This document shows positions 1 to 9,161 of a DNA stretch of 64,000 nt, piece after piece. A program made the position numbers and the translations under genes. The stretch spans positions 1 through 64,000 of the forward strand of contig NZ_QUZU01000037.1 of NCBI RefSeq assembly GCF_004682055.1, read 5' to 3'. Each line of letters opens with the position of its first letter. Positions within the stretch are counted from its first letter, which is position 1. This DNA is from Pseudomonas kairouanensis. GTDB taxonomy: Bacteria > Pseudomonadota > Gammaproteobacteria > Pseudomonadales > Pseudomonadaceae. The notes under the pieces were generated by a model. That model saw nothing but the letters and a program-made list of their open reading frames with translations. It ran no database searches and was not told where the DNA came from.

Positions 1-66
1 GCGGTGTGTCAGTCAATGCATGTATTGCTGATCCACCGCATTCGCGAGCAAGCCCGCTCCCACATT
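1..66. repeat. Right part of a REP doublet cut by the window start
   Basis: The arm TTCGCGAGCAAGCCCGCTCC at 41-60, followed by CACATT, is the right half of a Pseudomonas REP of the GCGGGCTTGCTCGCGAA type. Bases 1-40 match the usual interior of these doublets (gcggtgtgtcagtca...), so the left arm lies outside the window. It sits just after the stop of the minus-strand glycosylase gene. Confidence 0.85.
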
Positions 67-103
67 GGTTCTGCGTCAATGCAGACTTCAATGTTCCATT
101 GGC

Positions 104-787
104 TCAAATCAAAAAATAATCCCGGCCTTCGACCTGGCCCCGGCGCAGCGGGTTCCGCGTGCAATACGGCGCGTAGCCAGCGTCGACGAAGCGGTACATC
201 AAGTGCTCATCGCGCCCGCTGGGGATGCCCAGGCGGGTGGTCTGGATGATCTGGCTTGGGGTCTGCCCTACGTCTTGCACGAACAGTTGCTCCTGGTCGA
301 AACGCTTGGCATCCCACATCGGCACCTTCAAGCCCAGGGCCTTGCACAACAATGTCTGGCCCGCACAGAGCTTTTGCGACGCGCGAGGGTGGCCGTTGGC
401 ATCCGGGTTGTTCACTAGCATTTGCGCCAGGCTCGCCGGGCCGGACAATTCGTCCACCCACGGGTAAGCCGATTTGATCAACACGGCATTGCCTGGCCCT
501 TGTGCGCTGAAGTTCAGCGAATCACCGCCACGGGCGTAGTACATGTAGATGTGACCCCCGTCTAGAAACAAAGCCTTACGCTTTTCTGTGTAGCCGAGTG
601 AGGCGTGGCTGCCTTTTTCGGCCACGTAATAGGCTTCGGTTTCAATAATTCGCGCCGAAAGCCAGATTTCACCGACGCGATGACGTATGACTTTTCCGAG
701 CAAATCTTGCGCAAGGATTTGCGCATCCCGGTCGAAGAAGCCGTCGGGCAGGGCGCTGGCGGGGTGTTTGGGCGCTGGGCTGGGCAT
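104..787 (-). CDS. 3-methyladenine DNA glycosylase (AAG/MPG family)
   Basis: The 227-residue product matches the AAG (alkyladenine) glycosylase family, which removes alkylated and deaminated purines by cutting the N-glycosidic bond in base excision repair. The family hallmarks are visible: an early LAQDLLGKVI segment, RIIETEAY with the catalytic Glu and adjacent Tyr, and a C-terminal GIPSGRDEH stretch followed by the NPLRRG-type end. The length is normal for bacterial members. The gene is monocistronic, divergent from proA with 175 bp between the starts, and ends against a REP element. The start is the only Met that leaves a full N-terminus. Family assignment is secure; I leave the symbol blank because bacterial naming varies. 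Confidence 0.93.
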   Translation of the reverse strand: MPSPAPKHPASALPDGFFDRDAQILAQDLLGKVIRHRVGEIWLSARIIETEAYYVAEKGSHASLGYTEKRKALFLDGGHIYMYYARGGDSLNFSAQGPGNAVLIKSAYPWVDELSGPASLAQMLVNNPDANGHPRASQKLCAGQTLLCKALGLKVPMWDAKRFDQEQLFVQDVGQTPSQIIQTTRLGIPSGRDEHLMYRFVDAGYAPYCTRNPLRRGQVEGRDYFLI

Positions 788-898
788 GGCGGTCAGGGGG
801 TAATACGGCTAAATGTGACGGAATAGTAACAACTCCCCGCTTAATTACCGCTGAACGGCAGGTTTTTACAGTTCATTTCGACCATCCGCCCCTCACCG

Positions 899-928
899 CT
901 GTCAGTCAGGCGGCGTCACAGCTATAAT
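899..928 (+). promoter_or_regulatory. Probable sigma-70 promoter of proA
   Basis: CTGTCA at 899-904 and a perfect TATAAT at 923-928 are 18 bp apart, and the proA start codon follows 35 bp after the -10. This is a pattern match only. No other gene could use it in this orientation. Confidence 0.5.
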
Positions 929-962
929 CTGCCGCTTTCCTCCCTGCCAAGACTCCCTGACC

Positions 963-2228
963 ATGACTGAGTCCGTTCTTGACTACATGACCCGCCTGGG
1001 TCGCGCTGCCCGTCAGGCCTCGCGGTTGATCGCCCGTGCGAGCACTGCGCAGAAGAATCGCGCCCTGCTGGCGGCCGCCGATGCTCTGGATGCCTCGCGC
1101 TCCGAGCTCACCGCTGCCAACGAGCTGGACCTGGCCAACGGCCGCGCCAATGGCCTGGAGCCAGCCCTGCTGGACCGCCTGGCGCTGACCCCGGCCCGTA
1201 TCGACGACATGATCGAAGGCCTGCGTCAGGTGGCCAAGCTGCCTGACCCCATCGGTGAAATCCGCGATATGCGCTACCTGCCGTCCGGCATCCAGGTGGG
1301 CAAGATGCGCGTGCCCCTGGGCGTGATCGGCATCATCTATGAGTCGCGCCCGAACGTGACCATCGACGCCGCGAGCCTGTGCCTCAAGTCGGGCAATGCC
1401 ACCATCCTGCGTGGCGGTTCCGAGGCGATCAATTCCAACCGCGCCATTGCCACCTGCATCCAGCAGGGCCTGGCCGTGGCCGAGCTGCCTGCCGAAGTGG
1501 TGCAAGTGGTGGAAACCACCGACCGCGCCGCGGTTGGCGCGTTGATCACCATGCCGGAATTCGTCGATGTGATCGTGCCTCGCGGTGGCAAGAGCCTGAT
1601 CGAACGCGTCAGCCGTGATGCCAAGGTGCCGGTCATCAAGCACCTGGACGGCGTATGCCATGTCTACATCGACATCGCGGCCGATATCGACAAGGCCATC
1701 CGCATTGCCGACAACGCCAAGACCCATCGCTACGCCCCATGCAACACCATGGAAACCCTGCTGGTGCACGCTGGCATCGCCGAGCGCGTGCTGCCGCCGC
1801 TGGCTGCCATCTATCGCGACAAGGGCGTGGAGTTGCGCGGTTGCGTGCGCACCCGTGCACTGCTGGGCGCGGACGTGATCGAAGCTACCGAGCTGGATTG
1901 GTACACCGAATACACGGCGCCGATCCTGTCGATCAAGCTCGTCGATGACCTGGATGAGGCCATCGAGCACATCAACACCTACGGTTCCAAGCACACCGAC
2001 GCCATTGTTTCCGAGCATTTCAGCGATGCGCGGCGCTTCCTCAACGAAGTGGACTCCGCTTCGGTGATGATCAACGCCTCGACGCGCTTTGCCGACGGCT
2101 TCGAATACGGCCTGGGCGCAGAGATCGGTATCTCCACCGACAAGCTCCACGCACGCGGCCCGGTTGGCCTGGAAGGCCTGACCAGCGAGAAGTACGTGGT
2201 GTTCGGCGATGGTCATGTGCGCACTTGA
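963..2228 (+). CDS. proA: Gamma-glutamyl phosphate reductase
   Basis: ProA reduces gamma-glutamyl phosphate to glutamate semialdehyde with NADPH, the second step of proline synthesis in the cytosol. The 421-residue product has the normal length and the aldehyde-dehydrogenase-like fold signatures: VPLGVIGIIYESRPNVT near residue 120, the cysteine segment around YAPCNTMETLLVH (residue 260) and GPVGLEGLTSEKY near the C-terminus. It is first in a tight run with nadD, whose ATG overlaps the proA TGA. The next gene, rsfS, follows nadD by about 70 bp. ProB is not in the window. A likely promoter lies just upstream (TATAAT at 923). Confidence 0.97.
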   Translation: MTESVLDYMTRLGRAARQASRLIARASTAQKNRALLAAADALDASRSELTAANELDLANGRANGLEPALLDRLALTPARIDDMIEGLRQVAKLPDPIGEIRDMRYLPSGIQVGKMRVPLGVIGIIYESRPNVTIDAASLCLKSGNATILRGGSEAINSNRAIATCIQQGLAVAELPAEVVQVVETTDRAAVGALITMPEFVDVIVPRGGKSLIERVSRDAKVPVIKHLDGVCHVYIDIAADIDKAIRIADNAKTHRYAPCNTMETLLVHAGIAERVLPPLAAIYRDKGVELRGCVRTRALLGADVIEATELDWYTEYTAPILSIKLVDDLDEAIEHINTYGSKHTDAIVSEHFSDARRFLNEVDSASVMINASTRFADGFEYGLGAEIGISTDKLHARGPVGLEGLTSEKYVVFGDGHVRT

Positions 2229-2872
2229 TGGCTAAACGCATCGGGCTGCTCGGCGGCACCTTCGACCCCGTGCACATCGGCCATTTGCGCAGTGCCCTGG
2301 AAGTCGCGGATGCCCTCGCGCTGGATGAGTTGCGCCTGACCCCCAATTTCCGGCCGCCGCACCGCGATACACCGCAGGTGTCACCGCAGCAGCGCCTGGA
2401 AATGGTGCGCCTTGCCGTCGAAGGCATAGCGCCGCTGGTGGTGGACGACCGCGAGCTCAAGCGCGATAAACCGTCCTACACTGTTGACACCCTGGAGCTG
2501 ATGCGCGCCGAGTTGGCCGCCGATGACCAGTTGTTTCTGCTTTTGGGCTGGGACGCATTTTGCGGCCTGCCCTCTTGGCATCGCTGGGAGGAACTCCTCC
2601 AGCATTGCCACATCCTGGTTTTGCAACGCCCGGATGCCGACAGCGAACCGCCGGATGCCTTGCGCAACCTGCTGGCCGCGCGGTCGGTAAGTGACCCCTT
2701 GGCCCTGACCGGACCAAGCGGGAATATTGCATTCGTCTGGCAGACCCCGCTTGCGGTGTCCGCCACCCAGATCCGTCAACTGCTGGCCAGCGGTAAGTCG
2801 GTACGTTTCCTGGTGCCTGACGCGGTCCTGGCCTACATCGATGCGCACGGGCTTTACCGTGCGTCGAACTGA
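2228..2872 (+). CDS. nadD: Nicotinate-nucleotide adenylyltransferase
   Basis: NadD adenylates nicotinate mononucleotide to deamido-NAD in NAD synthesis. The N-terminal GLLGGTFDPVHIGHLR contains the nucleotidyltransferase HxGH motif, and the later SATQIRQLLASG is the usual ISxTxIR-type motif. The start is the ATG at 2228 that overlaps the proA stop (TGATG), which suggests translational coupling. The preceding TTG at 2225 is less likely. The product has 214 residues, typical for the family. The synteny nadD-rsfS-rlmH-mrdA-rodA is widespread in gammaproteobacteria. Confidence 0.95.
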   Translation: MAKRIGLLGGTFDPVHIGHLRSALEVADALALDELRLTPNFRPPHRDTPQVSPQQRLEMVRLAVEGIAPLVVDDRELKRDKPSYTVDTLELMRAELAADDQLFLLLGWDAFCGLPSWHRWEELLQHCHILVLQRPDADSEPPDALRNLLAARSVSDPLALTGPSGNIAFVWQTPLAVSATQIRQLLASGKSVRFLVPDAVLAYIDAHGLYRASN

Positions 2873-2941
2873 AAAGGCGCGCTTGAACGTACGCACAGTC
2901 GTGCAGCGAGCGCCCGAACATACGAGCAAAACGAGTTTTAT

Positions 2942-3436
2942 ATGACGAACAAAGACGTAAGCAAAGTTAAGCGCAAAGGCACCTTCAAAAGCGCCCCGCT
3001 GCCAGTCGAAGCCCACACCGGCCCTGAGCTGGCTGGCGAAGAGCTGGTGAAAGTCGCCGTGGCGGCCCTGGAAGACGTAAAAGCCCAGGACATCCAGGTG
3101 CTGGACGTGCGCGACAAGCAAAGCATCACCGATTACATGATCATCGCCACCGGTACCTCCAACCGCCAGATCGGCGCGATGCTGGACAAGGTCCGCGAAG
3201 CCGTCAAAGCCCAAGGCGTCAAGCCACTGGGTGAAGAAGGCAAGGGCGACAGCGACTGGGTGCTGCTGGACATGGACGACGTGATCGTTCACATGATGAC
3301 CTCCAACGCCCGTCAGTTCTACGACCTGGAGCGTCTGTGGAAAGGCGCCGAGCAGAGCCGTGCCGCCGATGGCAAGCACCACAGCCCGGAAGTGGGCCAC
3401 GCGCACTTCGACAAGCTGAACAAAGACCAGGAATAA
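2942..3436 (+). CDS. rsfS: Ribosomal silencing factor RsfS (Iojap/YbeB)
   Basis: RsfS binds ribosomal protein uL14 and blocks subunit joining when nutrients are scarce. The core domain spans roughly residues 35-140, with the conserved run DIQVLDVRDKQSITDYMII and, later, SDWVLLDMDDVIVHMM. The product (164 residues) is longer than the E. coli protein because of a basic N-terminal extension of about 30 residues and a short charged tail; both are plausible in Pseudomonas. It lies between nadD and rlmH, its usual place. If an internal start were used, the extension would be lost. Confidence 0.93.
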   Translation: MTNKDVSKVKRKGTFKSAPLPVEAHTGPELAGEELVKVAVAALEDVKAQDIQVLDVRDKQSITDYMIIATGTSNRQIGAMLDKVREAVKAQGVKPLGEEGKGDSDWVLLDMDDVIVHMMTSNARQFYDLERLWKGAEQSRAADGKHHSPEVGHAHFDKLNKDQE

Positions 3437-3445
3437 GGAACGGCT

Positions 3446-3913
3446 GTGCGCCTGCGCCTGATTGCTGTCGGTTCACGCATGCCCAAGTGGGTGGAAGAAG
3501 GCTGGCACGAGTATGCCAAGCGTCTGCCCGCTGAGCTGTCGCTGGAACTGGTAGAGATACCGCTCAACACCCGAGGCAAGAATGCCGATGTGGCCCGCTT
3601 TATCCGTCAGGAAGGCGAAGCCATGTTGGCCAAGGTCGGCCCCAACGAGCGCATCGTCACCCTTGAAGTGCACGGCAAGCCCTGGAGCACCGAGCAATTG
3701 GCGGTGGAACTGGACCGCTGGCGCCTGGACTCGCGCACCGTCAACTTCATGGTCGGCGGCCCCGAAGGGCTGGCGCCGGAAGTGTGCGCGCGGGCGGACC
3801 AGCGCTGGTCGCTGTCGGCGCTCACGCTGCCGCACCCGTTGGTAAGGATCCTGATCGGTGAACAGCTGTATCGCGCCTGGACAGTTCTGTCCGGGCACCC
3901 TTACCACAAATAG
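3446..3913 (+). CDS. rlmH: 23S rRNA (pseudouridine1915-N3)-methyltransferase
   Basis: RlmH is a SPOUT methyltransferase that methylates pseudouridine 1915 in helix 69 of 23S rRNA on the assembled 70S ribosome. The product is 155 residues, exactly the family size. The knotted C-terminal half is clear: [14 protein letters not shown] supplies the SAM-binding loop, and the end [20 protein letters not shown] is diagnostic. The start is a GTG at 3446, nine bases after the rsfS stop, with GGAA upstream. It is the link between the rsfS and mrdA segments of one probable transcript. Confidence 0.96.
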
Positions 3914-3928
3914 TCTGCGCCCCTCCCG

Positions 3929-5827
3929 ATGACCCAGCCGATCCGTATCAAGGACCACGAGAAAGACGCACGTCTGGTACGCGCGCGTGTAGTCTTTGGC
4001 GCGTTTTTGGTAGTGGGATTGATCGGTGTGTTGATTGCGCGCCTGTATTTCCTACAGGTGATCCAGTACGACTACCACTCCACGCTGTCGGAAAACAACC
4101 GGGTGCATGTGCAGCCGATTCCGCCGACCCGTGGGCTGATCTTCGACCGCAATGGCGTAGTGGTTGCGGACAACCGACCCAGCTTCAGCCTGAGCATGAC
4201 CCGCGAACGTTCCGGCGACTGGCAGCAGATCCTCGACGTGATCGTCGAGGTGCTGCAGCTGACGCCGGAAGACCGGGTGATCTTCGAAAAGCGTATGAAG
4301 CAGGGGCGCCGGCCATTCGAGCCGGTGCCGATCCTGTTTGAGCTGACCGAAGAGCAGATCGCCCGGATCGCGGTGAACCAGTTCCGTCTGCCGGGTGTGG
4401 AAGTGGTGGCGCAATTGGTGCGGCACTACCCGCAAGGGCCGCACTTTGCTCACTCTGTCGGCTACATGGGGCGGATCAACGAGAAAGAGCTCAAAAGCCT
4501 CGATCCCGTGAACTACAGCGGCACCCACCATATCGGCAAGACCGGCATCGAGCGTTTCTACGAACCCGAGCTGCACGGTCAGGTGGGTTATGAAGAAGTC
4601 GAGACCAACGCCCGTGGCCGCGTGCTGCGGGTGCTCAAGCGCACCGACCCGGTGCCGGGCAAAGACATCGTGCTGAGCCTGGACATCAAGCTGCAGGAAG
4701 CGGCAGAGATGGCCCTGGGCGGGCGGCGTGGCGCAGTGGTGGCCCTGGACCCGAAGACCGGCGAAGTACTGGCGATGGTCAGTCAGCCGAGCTTCGATCC
4801 CAACCTGTTCGTGACGGGCATCAGCTTCAAGGCCTATGCCGAGTTGCGCGATTCCATCGACCGGCCACTGTTCAACCGCGTACTGCGCGGCCTGTACCCG
4901 CCGGGCTCGACCATCAAGCCGGCGGTGGCGATTGCCGGCTTGGACGCGGGCGTGGTCACGGCCTCCAGCCGGGTGTACGACCCTGGCTACTACATGCTGC
5001 CCAACTACGATCACAAATACCGTAACTGGAACCGCACCGGTGACGGTTATGTCGATTTGGACACCGCGATCATGCGCTCCAACGACACCTATTTTTACGA
5101 CCTGGCCCACAAGCTGGGCATCGACCGTTTGTCTGCCTACATGGGCAAGTTCGGCCTGGGTCAGAAAGTCTCCCTGGATATGTTCGAAGAGTCCCCTGGC
5201 CTGATGCCATCGCGGGAATGGAAGCGCGCGACCCGTCGCCAGGCGTGGTTCCCGGGCGAGACGTTGATCCTCGGTATCGGCCAGGGCTATATGCAAGCCA
5301 CACCGTTGCAACTGGCCCAGGCCACGGCGCTGGTGGCTAACAAAGGCATCTGGAACCGTCCGCACCTGGCCAGGACCATCGAGGGCGAAAAACCGGTGGA
5401 CGACAACCCGATCCCGGACATTGTGCTGCGTGATGCGTCGGACTGGACCAAGGTCAACCACGGCATGCAGCAGGTGATGCACGGCGCCCGTGGCACCGCG
5501 CGCAAGGCGGCGGTCGGCGCCCAATACCGTATTGCCGGCAAGAGCGGCACCGCCCAGGTAGTGGCGATCAAGCAGGGCGAGAAATACGACCGCACCAAGG
5601 TTCAGGAGCGCCACCGTGACCACGCCCTGTTTGTTGGCTTCGCCCCGGCGGATGACCCGAAAATCGTGGTGGCGGTAATGGTCGAGAACGGTGAATCCGG
5701 CTCCGGCGTTGCCGCCCCCGTGGTGCGCCAAGTGATGGACGCCTGGCTGTTGGCCGACGACGGCAGGCTCAAGCCCGAATATGGCGGCCCCCCTTCAAGC
5801 ACCGAGGTTACGGCCAGTGAAGAGTAA
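3929..5827 (+). CDS. mrdA: Penicillin-binding protein 2 (elongasome transpeptidase)
   Basis: PBP2 is the class B transpeptidase that crosslinks side-wall peptidoglycan with RodA and MreB. A single membrane helix lies at about residues 20-42. The dimerisation domain is next, followed by the transpeptidase domain with all three penicillin-binding motifs: YPPGSTIK (SxxK) near residue 330, MRSNDTYF (SxN) near 385 and AGKSGTAQ (KSG) near 540. The length of 632 residues is normal. The rodA GTG overlaps its stop by 11 bp, so the two partners are translationally coupled. Confidence 0.97.
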   Translation: MTQPIRIKDHEKDARLVRARVVFGAFLVVGLIGVLIARLYFLQVIQYDYHSTLSENNRVHVQPIPPTRGLIFDRNGVVVADNRPSFSLSMTRERSGDWQQILDVIVEVLQLTPEDRVIFEKRMKQGRRPFEPVPILFELTEEQIARIAVNQFRLPGVEVVAQLVRHYPQGPHFAHSVGYMGRINEKELKSLDPVNYSGTHHIGKTGIERFYEPELHGQVGYEEVETNARGRVLRVLKRTDPVPGKDIVLSLDIKLQEAAEMALGGRRGAVVALDPKTGEVLAMVSQPSFDPNLFVTGISFKAYAELRDSIDRPLFNRVLRGLYPPGSTIKPAVAIAGLDAGVVTASSRVYDPGYYMLPNYDHKYRNWNRTGDGYVDLDTAIMRSNDTYFYDLAHKLGIDRLSAYMGKFGLGQKVSLDMFEESPGLMPSREWKRATRRQAWFPGETLILGIGQGYMQATPLQLAQATALVANKGIWNRPHLARTIEGEKPVDDNPIPDIVLRDASDWTKVNHGMQQVMHGARGTARKAAVGAQYRIAGKSGTAQVVAIKQGEKYDRTKVQERHRDHALFVGFAPADDPKIVVAVMVENGESGSGVAAPVVRQVMDAWLLADDGRLKPEYGGPPSSTEVTASEE

Positions 5828-6962
5828 TTTTGACCGCATCCTCTCCAGCGAGGATGTGATGCGTCGCCGTGCGACGTTGCTGCAGCGCATGCACATCGAT
5901 GGCCCGCTGCTGATCCTGTTGCTGACCCTGGCGGCCGGCAGCCTGTTCGTCCTGTATTCCGCCAGCGGCAAGAACTGGGACCTGCTGATCAAGCAAGCCT
6001 CGTCATTCGGCCTGGGCCTGCTTTCGATGGTGGTGATCGCCCAGCTGGAGCCACGTTTCATGGCCCGTTGGGTACCGTTGGGCTACGTGGCCGGTGTGTT
6101 GCTGCTGGTGGTGGTGGACGTGATGGGCCACAACGCTATGGGCGCGACCCGCTGGATCAACATTCCAGGGGTGATTCGCTTCCAGCCGTCGGAATTCATG
6201 AAGATTCTGATGCCAGCGACCATCGCCTGGTATTTGTCCAAGCGCACCTTGCCGCCGCAGCTCAAGCATGTGGGCATCAGCCTGATCCTGATCGGCATAC
6301 CGTTTATCCTCATCGTGCGCCAGCCGGACCTTGGCACCTCGTTGCTGATCCTGGCCGGCGGTGCGTTCGTGCTGTTCATGGGCGGCTTGCGCTGGCGCTG
6401 GATCCTCAGCGTGCTGGCCGCTGCCGTGCCCGTGGCCATCGCGATGTGGTTCTTCTTTATGCACGACTACCAGAAGCAGCGGATCCTCACGTTCCTCGAT
6501 CCGGAGAGCGACCCCCTGGGCACCGGCTGGAACATCATCCAGTCCAAGGCGGCCATCGGCTCCGGCGGCGTATTCGGCAAAGGCTGGTTGCTGGGCACCC
6601 AGTCGCACCTGGACTTCCTGCCCGAGAGCCACACTGACTTCATCATTGCGGTGATGGGCGAAGAGTTCGGCCTGGTGGGCATTTGCGCGCTACTGCTGAT
6701 CTACCTGCTGTTGATTGGTCGCGGCCTGGTGATCACTGCCCAGGCGCAGACGCTGTTCGGCAAACTGCTGGCCGGCGCCTTGACCATGACCTTTTTTGTT
6801 TACGTTTTCGTCAACATCGGTATGGTCAGTGGCCTGCTGCCGGTGGTGGGGGTGCCGTTGCCATTCATTAGCTACGGCGGAACTTCGCTGGTGACATTGC
6901 TGTCAGCGTTTGGGGTTTTGATGTCGATTCATACGCATCGCAAATGGATCGCACAGGTTTGA
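5817..6962 (+). CDS. rodA: Peptidoglycan glycosyltransferase RodA (SEDS family)
   Basis: RodA is the SEDS polymerase that makes glycan strands from lipid II in the side wall, paired with PBP2. The product is a multi-pass membrane protein (about 10 helices) with family signatures GATRWINIPG, FQPSEFMKI, the extracellular DFLPESHTDFI and the C-terminal PFISYGGTSLV. I chose the GTG at 5817, which gives 381 residues and begins with KSNFDRILSSEDVM. A longer in-frame ATG at 5781 would add 12 residues wholly inside mrdA and is less likely. mltB follows directly. Confidence 0.95.
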   Translation: MKSNFDRILSSEDVMRRRATLLQRMHIDGPLLILLLTLAAGSLFVLYSASGKNWDLLIKQASSFGLGLLSMVVIAQLEPRFMARWVPLGYVAGVLLLVVVDVMGHNAMGATRWINIPGVIRFQPSEFMKILMPATIAWYLSKRTLPPQLKHVGISLILIGIPFILIVRQPDLGTSLLILAGGAFVLFMGGLRWRWILSVLAAAVPVAIAMWFFFMHDYQKQRILTFLDPESDPLGTGWNIIQSKAAIGSGGVFGKGWLLGTQSHLDFLPESHTDFIIAVMGEEFGLVGICALLLIYLLLIGRGLVITAQAQTLFGKLLAGALTMTFFVYVFVNIGMVSGLLPVVGVPLPFISYGGTSLVTLLSAFGVLMSIHTHRKWIAQV

Positions 6963-6973
6963 ATAAGGTGAAG

Positions 6974-7990
6974 ATGTCAATGCAAGTAATGCGCGGCTGG
7001 GCGACTCGGCATGCGTCCTGGATGGGCCTGATTGGCCTGCTGGGTGCAACGCAAGAGGCGCAGGCCGGTGACTACGATGGTTCACCCCAGGTCGCCGAAT
7101 TTGTCGGTGAAATGACCCGCGACTACGGTTTTGCCGGTGAGCAACTGATGGGCGTGTTCCGCGAGGCGCAGAAGAAGCAGGCGATCCTCGATGCCATCTC
7201 CCGCCCGGCCGAGCGCGTTAAACAGTGGAAGGAATATCGCCCGATGTTCCTCACCGACGCCCGCGTGGCCCGTGGTGTGGATTTCTGGCGCCAACATGAG
7301 GCCGTGCTGGCCCGTGCCGAGCAGGAATACGGCGTGCCGGCCCAGGTGATCGTGGCCATCATCGGCATTGAAACCTTCTACGGCCGTAATACCGGCAGCT
7401 ACCGGGTGATCGACGCACTGTCGACCCTGGGCTTCGACTACCCGCCACGGGCCGATTTCTTCCGCAAGGAGCTGCGCGAATTCCTGCTGCTGGCCCGTGA
7501 AGAGCAGGTTGACCCGCTGACCCTCAAGGGTTCCTACGCGGGCGCGATGGGCTTGCCGCAGTTCATGCCGAGCAGCTTTCGCGCCTATGCGGTGGACTTT
7601 GACGGCGACGGCCACATCAATATCTGGAGCAACCCGGACGATGCCATCGGCAGCGTGGCCAGCTACTTCAAGCGTCACGGCTGGGTAGAGGGTGAACCGG
7701 TGGTGATCCGCGCCGATGTCACCGGCGAACGTGCCGATGAAGGCCTGACCCAGGGCATAGAGCCAGCCAAGACGGTCGGGGAGTTGCGGGCGCTGGGCTG
7801 GTCGAGTCAGAATGCGCTGCCGGATGACATGCCGGTGACAGCGTTCCGTCTCGAAGGCGAAAACGGCCCCGAATACTGGATGGGCCTGAAGAATTTCTAC
7901 GCAATCACGCGTTATAACCGCAGTGTGATGTACGCCATGGCCGTGCATCAGCTGTCAGATATGCTGGTCCAAGCACGGGGCAACAAGTAA
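6974..7990 (+). CDS. mltB: Membrane-bound lytic murein transglycosylase B
   Basis: This is a family 3 lytic transglycosylase that cleaves the MurNAc-GlcNAc bond to form 1,6-anhydro ends. The catalytic Glu is in IIGIETFYGRN (about residue 135), followed by the LPQFMPSSFRAYAVDFDGDG region typical of MltB/SltB. The N-terminus looks like a signal peptide ending near AQAGDY. It has no lipobox Cys, so the product may be soluble in the periplasm, as P. aeruginosa SltB1 is. The start at 6974 follows AAGGTG; an upstream ATG at 6944 inside rodA would add 10 residues. Its stop overlaps the rlpA ATG (TAATG). Confidence 0.93.
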   Translation: MSMQVMRGWATRHASWMGLIGLLGATQEAQAGDYDGSPQVAEFVGEMTRDYGFAGEQLMGVFREAQKKQAILDAISRPAERVKQWKEYRPMFLTDARVARGVDFWRQHEAVLARAEQEYGVPAQVIVAIIGIETFYGRNTGSYRVIDALSTLGFDYPPRADFFRKELREFLLLAREEQVDPLTLKGSYAGAMGLPQFMPSSFRAYAVDFDGDGHINIWSNPDDAIGSVASYFKRHGWVEGEPVVIRADVTGERADEGLTQGIEPAKTVGELRALGWSSQNALPDDMPVTAFRLEGENGPEYWMGLKNFYAITRYNRSVMYAMAVHQLSDMLVQARGNK

Positions 7991-8985
7991 TGCGGGTATC
8001 GCCGATCAAACAACCGCTCAAGCTGGTGGCGTTCGCCGCGTTGTCCCTGCTGATCGTCAGTTGCTCCACCAGCCGCGCTCCGACGCAGAAGGGCGGTACT
8101 GCCGTGCGTTCCCAGCCGGGTCTGGATATCAACCGCGCGCACAAAGACGGCGCGCCGTGGTGGGATGTGGACGTTTCCAAGATCCCGGATGCCACCCCAA
8201 CCCTGCACACCGGCCCGTACAAGGCCAACCCGTATACGGTGCTGGGCAAGAATTACTTCCCGCTGCAAGAATCCAAGACCTACGTGCAATCGGGCACGGC
8301 GTCCTGGTACGGCACCAAGTTCCACGGCCAGAACACCGCCAACGGCGAAGTGTATGACCTGTACGGCATGAGCGCGGCCCACAAGACCCTGCCGCTGCCC
8401 AGTTATGTGCGCGTGACGAACCTGGACAACAACCGCACGGTGATCCTGCGGGTCAACGACCGTGGGCCGTTCTATTCTGACCGCATCATCGACTTGTCCT
8501 ACGCTGCGGCGAAAAAACTCGGTTATGCCGAAATCGGCACGGCGCGGGTCAAGGTCGAAGGCATCGACCCGGCGCAGTACTGGGCTCAGCGCGGCAAGCC
8601 CGCACCCTTGATGCTCAACGAGCCACAAACCCAGCAACCGCAAGTCACGGCGTCGACCGGCAAGATCGAGCAGTGGACGCCGCCTCCTGCGCAGCACGCA
8701 CCGGATACGGTGGTGGTGCCCCACGCAGCGCCTGGCGCCTCCATGGCCGGTGGTCAATACCTGCAGGTCGGCGCTTTCGCCAACCCGGATGCGGCAGAAC
8801 TGTTAAGGTCCAAGCTCAGCGGCATGGTCAACGCGCCGGTTTTCATCAGTTCCATCGTGCGTAACCAGCAGACCCTGCACCGCGTGCGCATGGGGCCGAT
8901 TGGCTCGCCAAGCGAAGTCGCACAAGTGCAGAACAGCGTGCGCCTGGCAAACCTGGGGCAACCCAGTGTCGTCACCGCCGAATAA
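7990..8985 (+). CDS. rlpA: Septal ring lytic transglycosylase, RlpA lipoprotein
   Basis: In Pseudomonas RlpA cleaves denuded glycan strands at the septum. The N-terminus carries a lipobox (SLLIVSC, Cys about residue 22), so it should be outer-membrane anchored. The double-psi beta-barrel spans about residues 95-190, with GTASWYGTKFHGQNTANG and VNDRGPFYSDRIIDLS, including the catalytic Asp of NDRGPF. A SPOR domain (GGQYLQVGAFANPDAAELL to the end) follows a Pro/Gln linker and targets septal glycan lacking stem peptides. The 331-residue length is normal. It overlaps mltB by one base. Confidence 0.95.
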   Translation: MRVSPIKQPLKLVAFAALSLLIVSCSTSRAPTQKGGTAVRSQPGLDINRAHKDGAPWWDVDVSKIPDATPTLHTGPYKANPYTVLGKNYFPLQESKTYVQSGTASWYGTKFHGQNTANGEVYDLYGMSAAHKTLPLPSYVRVTNLDNNRTVILRVNDRGPFYSDRIIDLSYAAAKKLGYAEIGTARVKVEGIDPAQYWAQRGKPAPLMLNEPQTQQPQVTASTGKIEQWTPPPAQHAPDTVVVPHAAPGASMAGGQYLQVGAFANPDAAELLRSKLSGMVNAPVFISSIVRNQQTLHRVRMGPIGSPSEVAQVQNSVRLANLGQPSVVTAE

Positions 8986-9000
8986 CAAAAGATTGAAGGT

Positions 9001-9035
9001 TCGGGCCTGCATGGGCTTGAACCTTGGTTGTTGGC
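9001..9035 (+). other. Imperfect hairpin downstream of rlpA
   Basis: AAGGTTC just after rlpA pairs with GAACCTT about 16 bases on, with partial GGGC pairing inside. No T-run follows, so this is not a convincing intrinsic terminator. The rest of the 176-bp gap before dacA shows no further structure that I can support. Confidence 0.3.
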
Positions 9036-9161
9036 TCGTTGAACAATAAAACCCAGGGGCAAGGGGTGAGCGGGCAACCGAACACGGGGCAGTCTGGAAG
9101 CGGGCTGTCTGAATAGTTTTGCCCGCGAGGGCAAGTTTCCATAAGCAATTTCGAGAGACGG

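Noticed and set aside
906..2216. 436-codon open frame on the minus strand across proA
   Set aside because: It is the antisense frame of a clear proA gene; the residue composition is His/Asp/Gly-rich as expected for a shadow frame in GC-rich DNA.
4052..5731. 559-codon minus-strand frame across mrdA
   Set aside because: Antisense shadow of a full PBP2 gene with all catalytic motifs on the plus strand.
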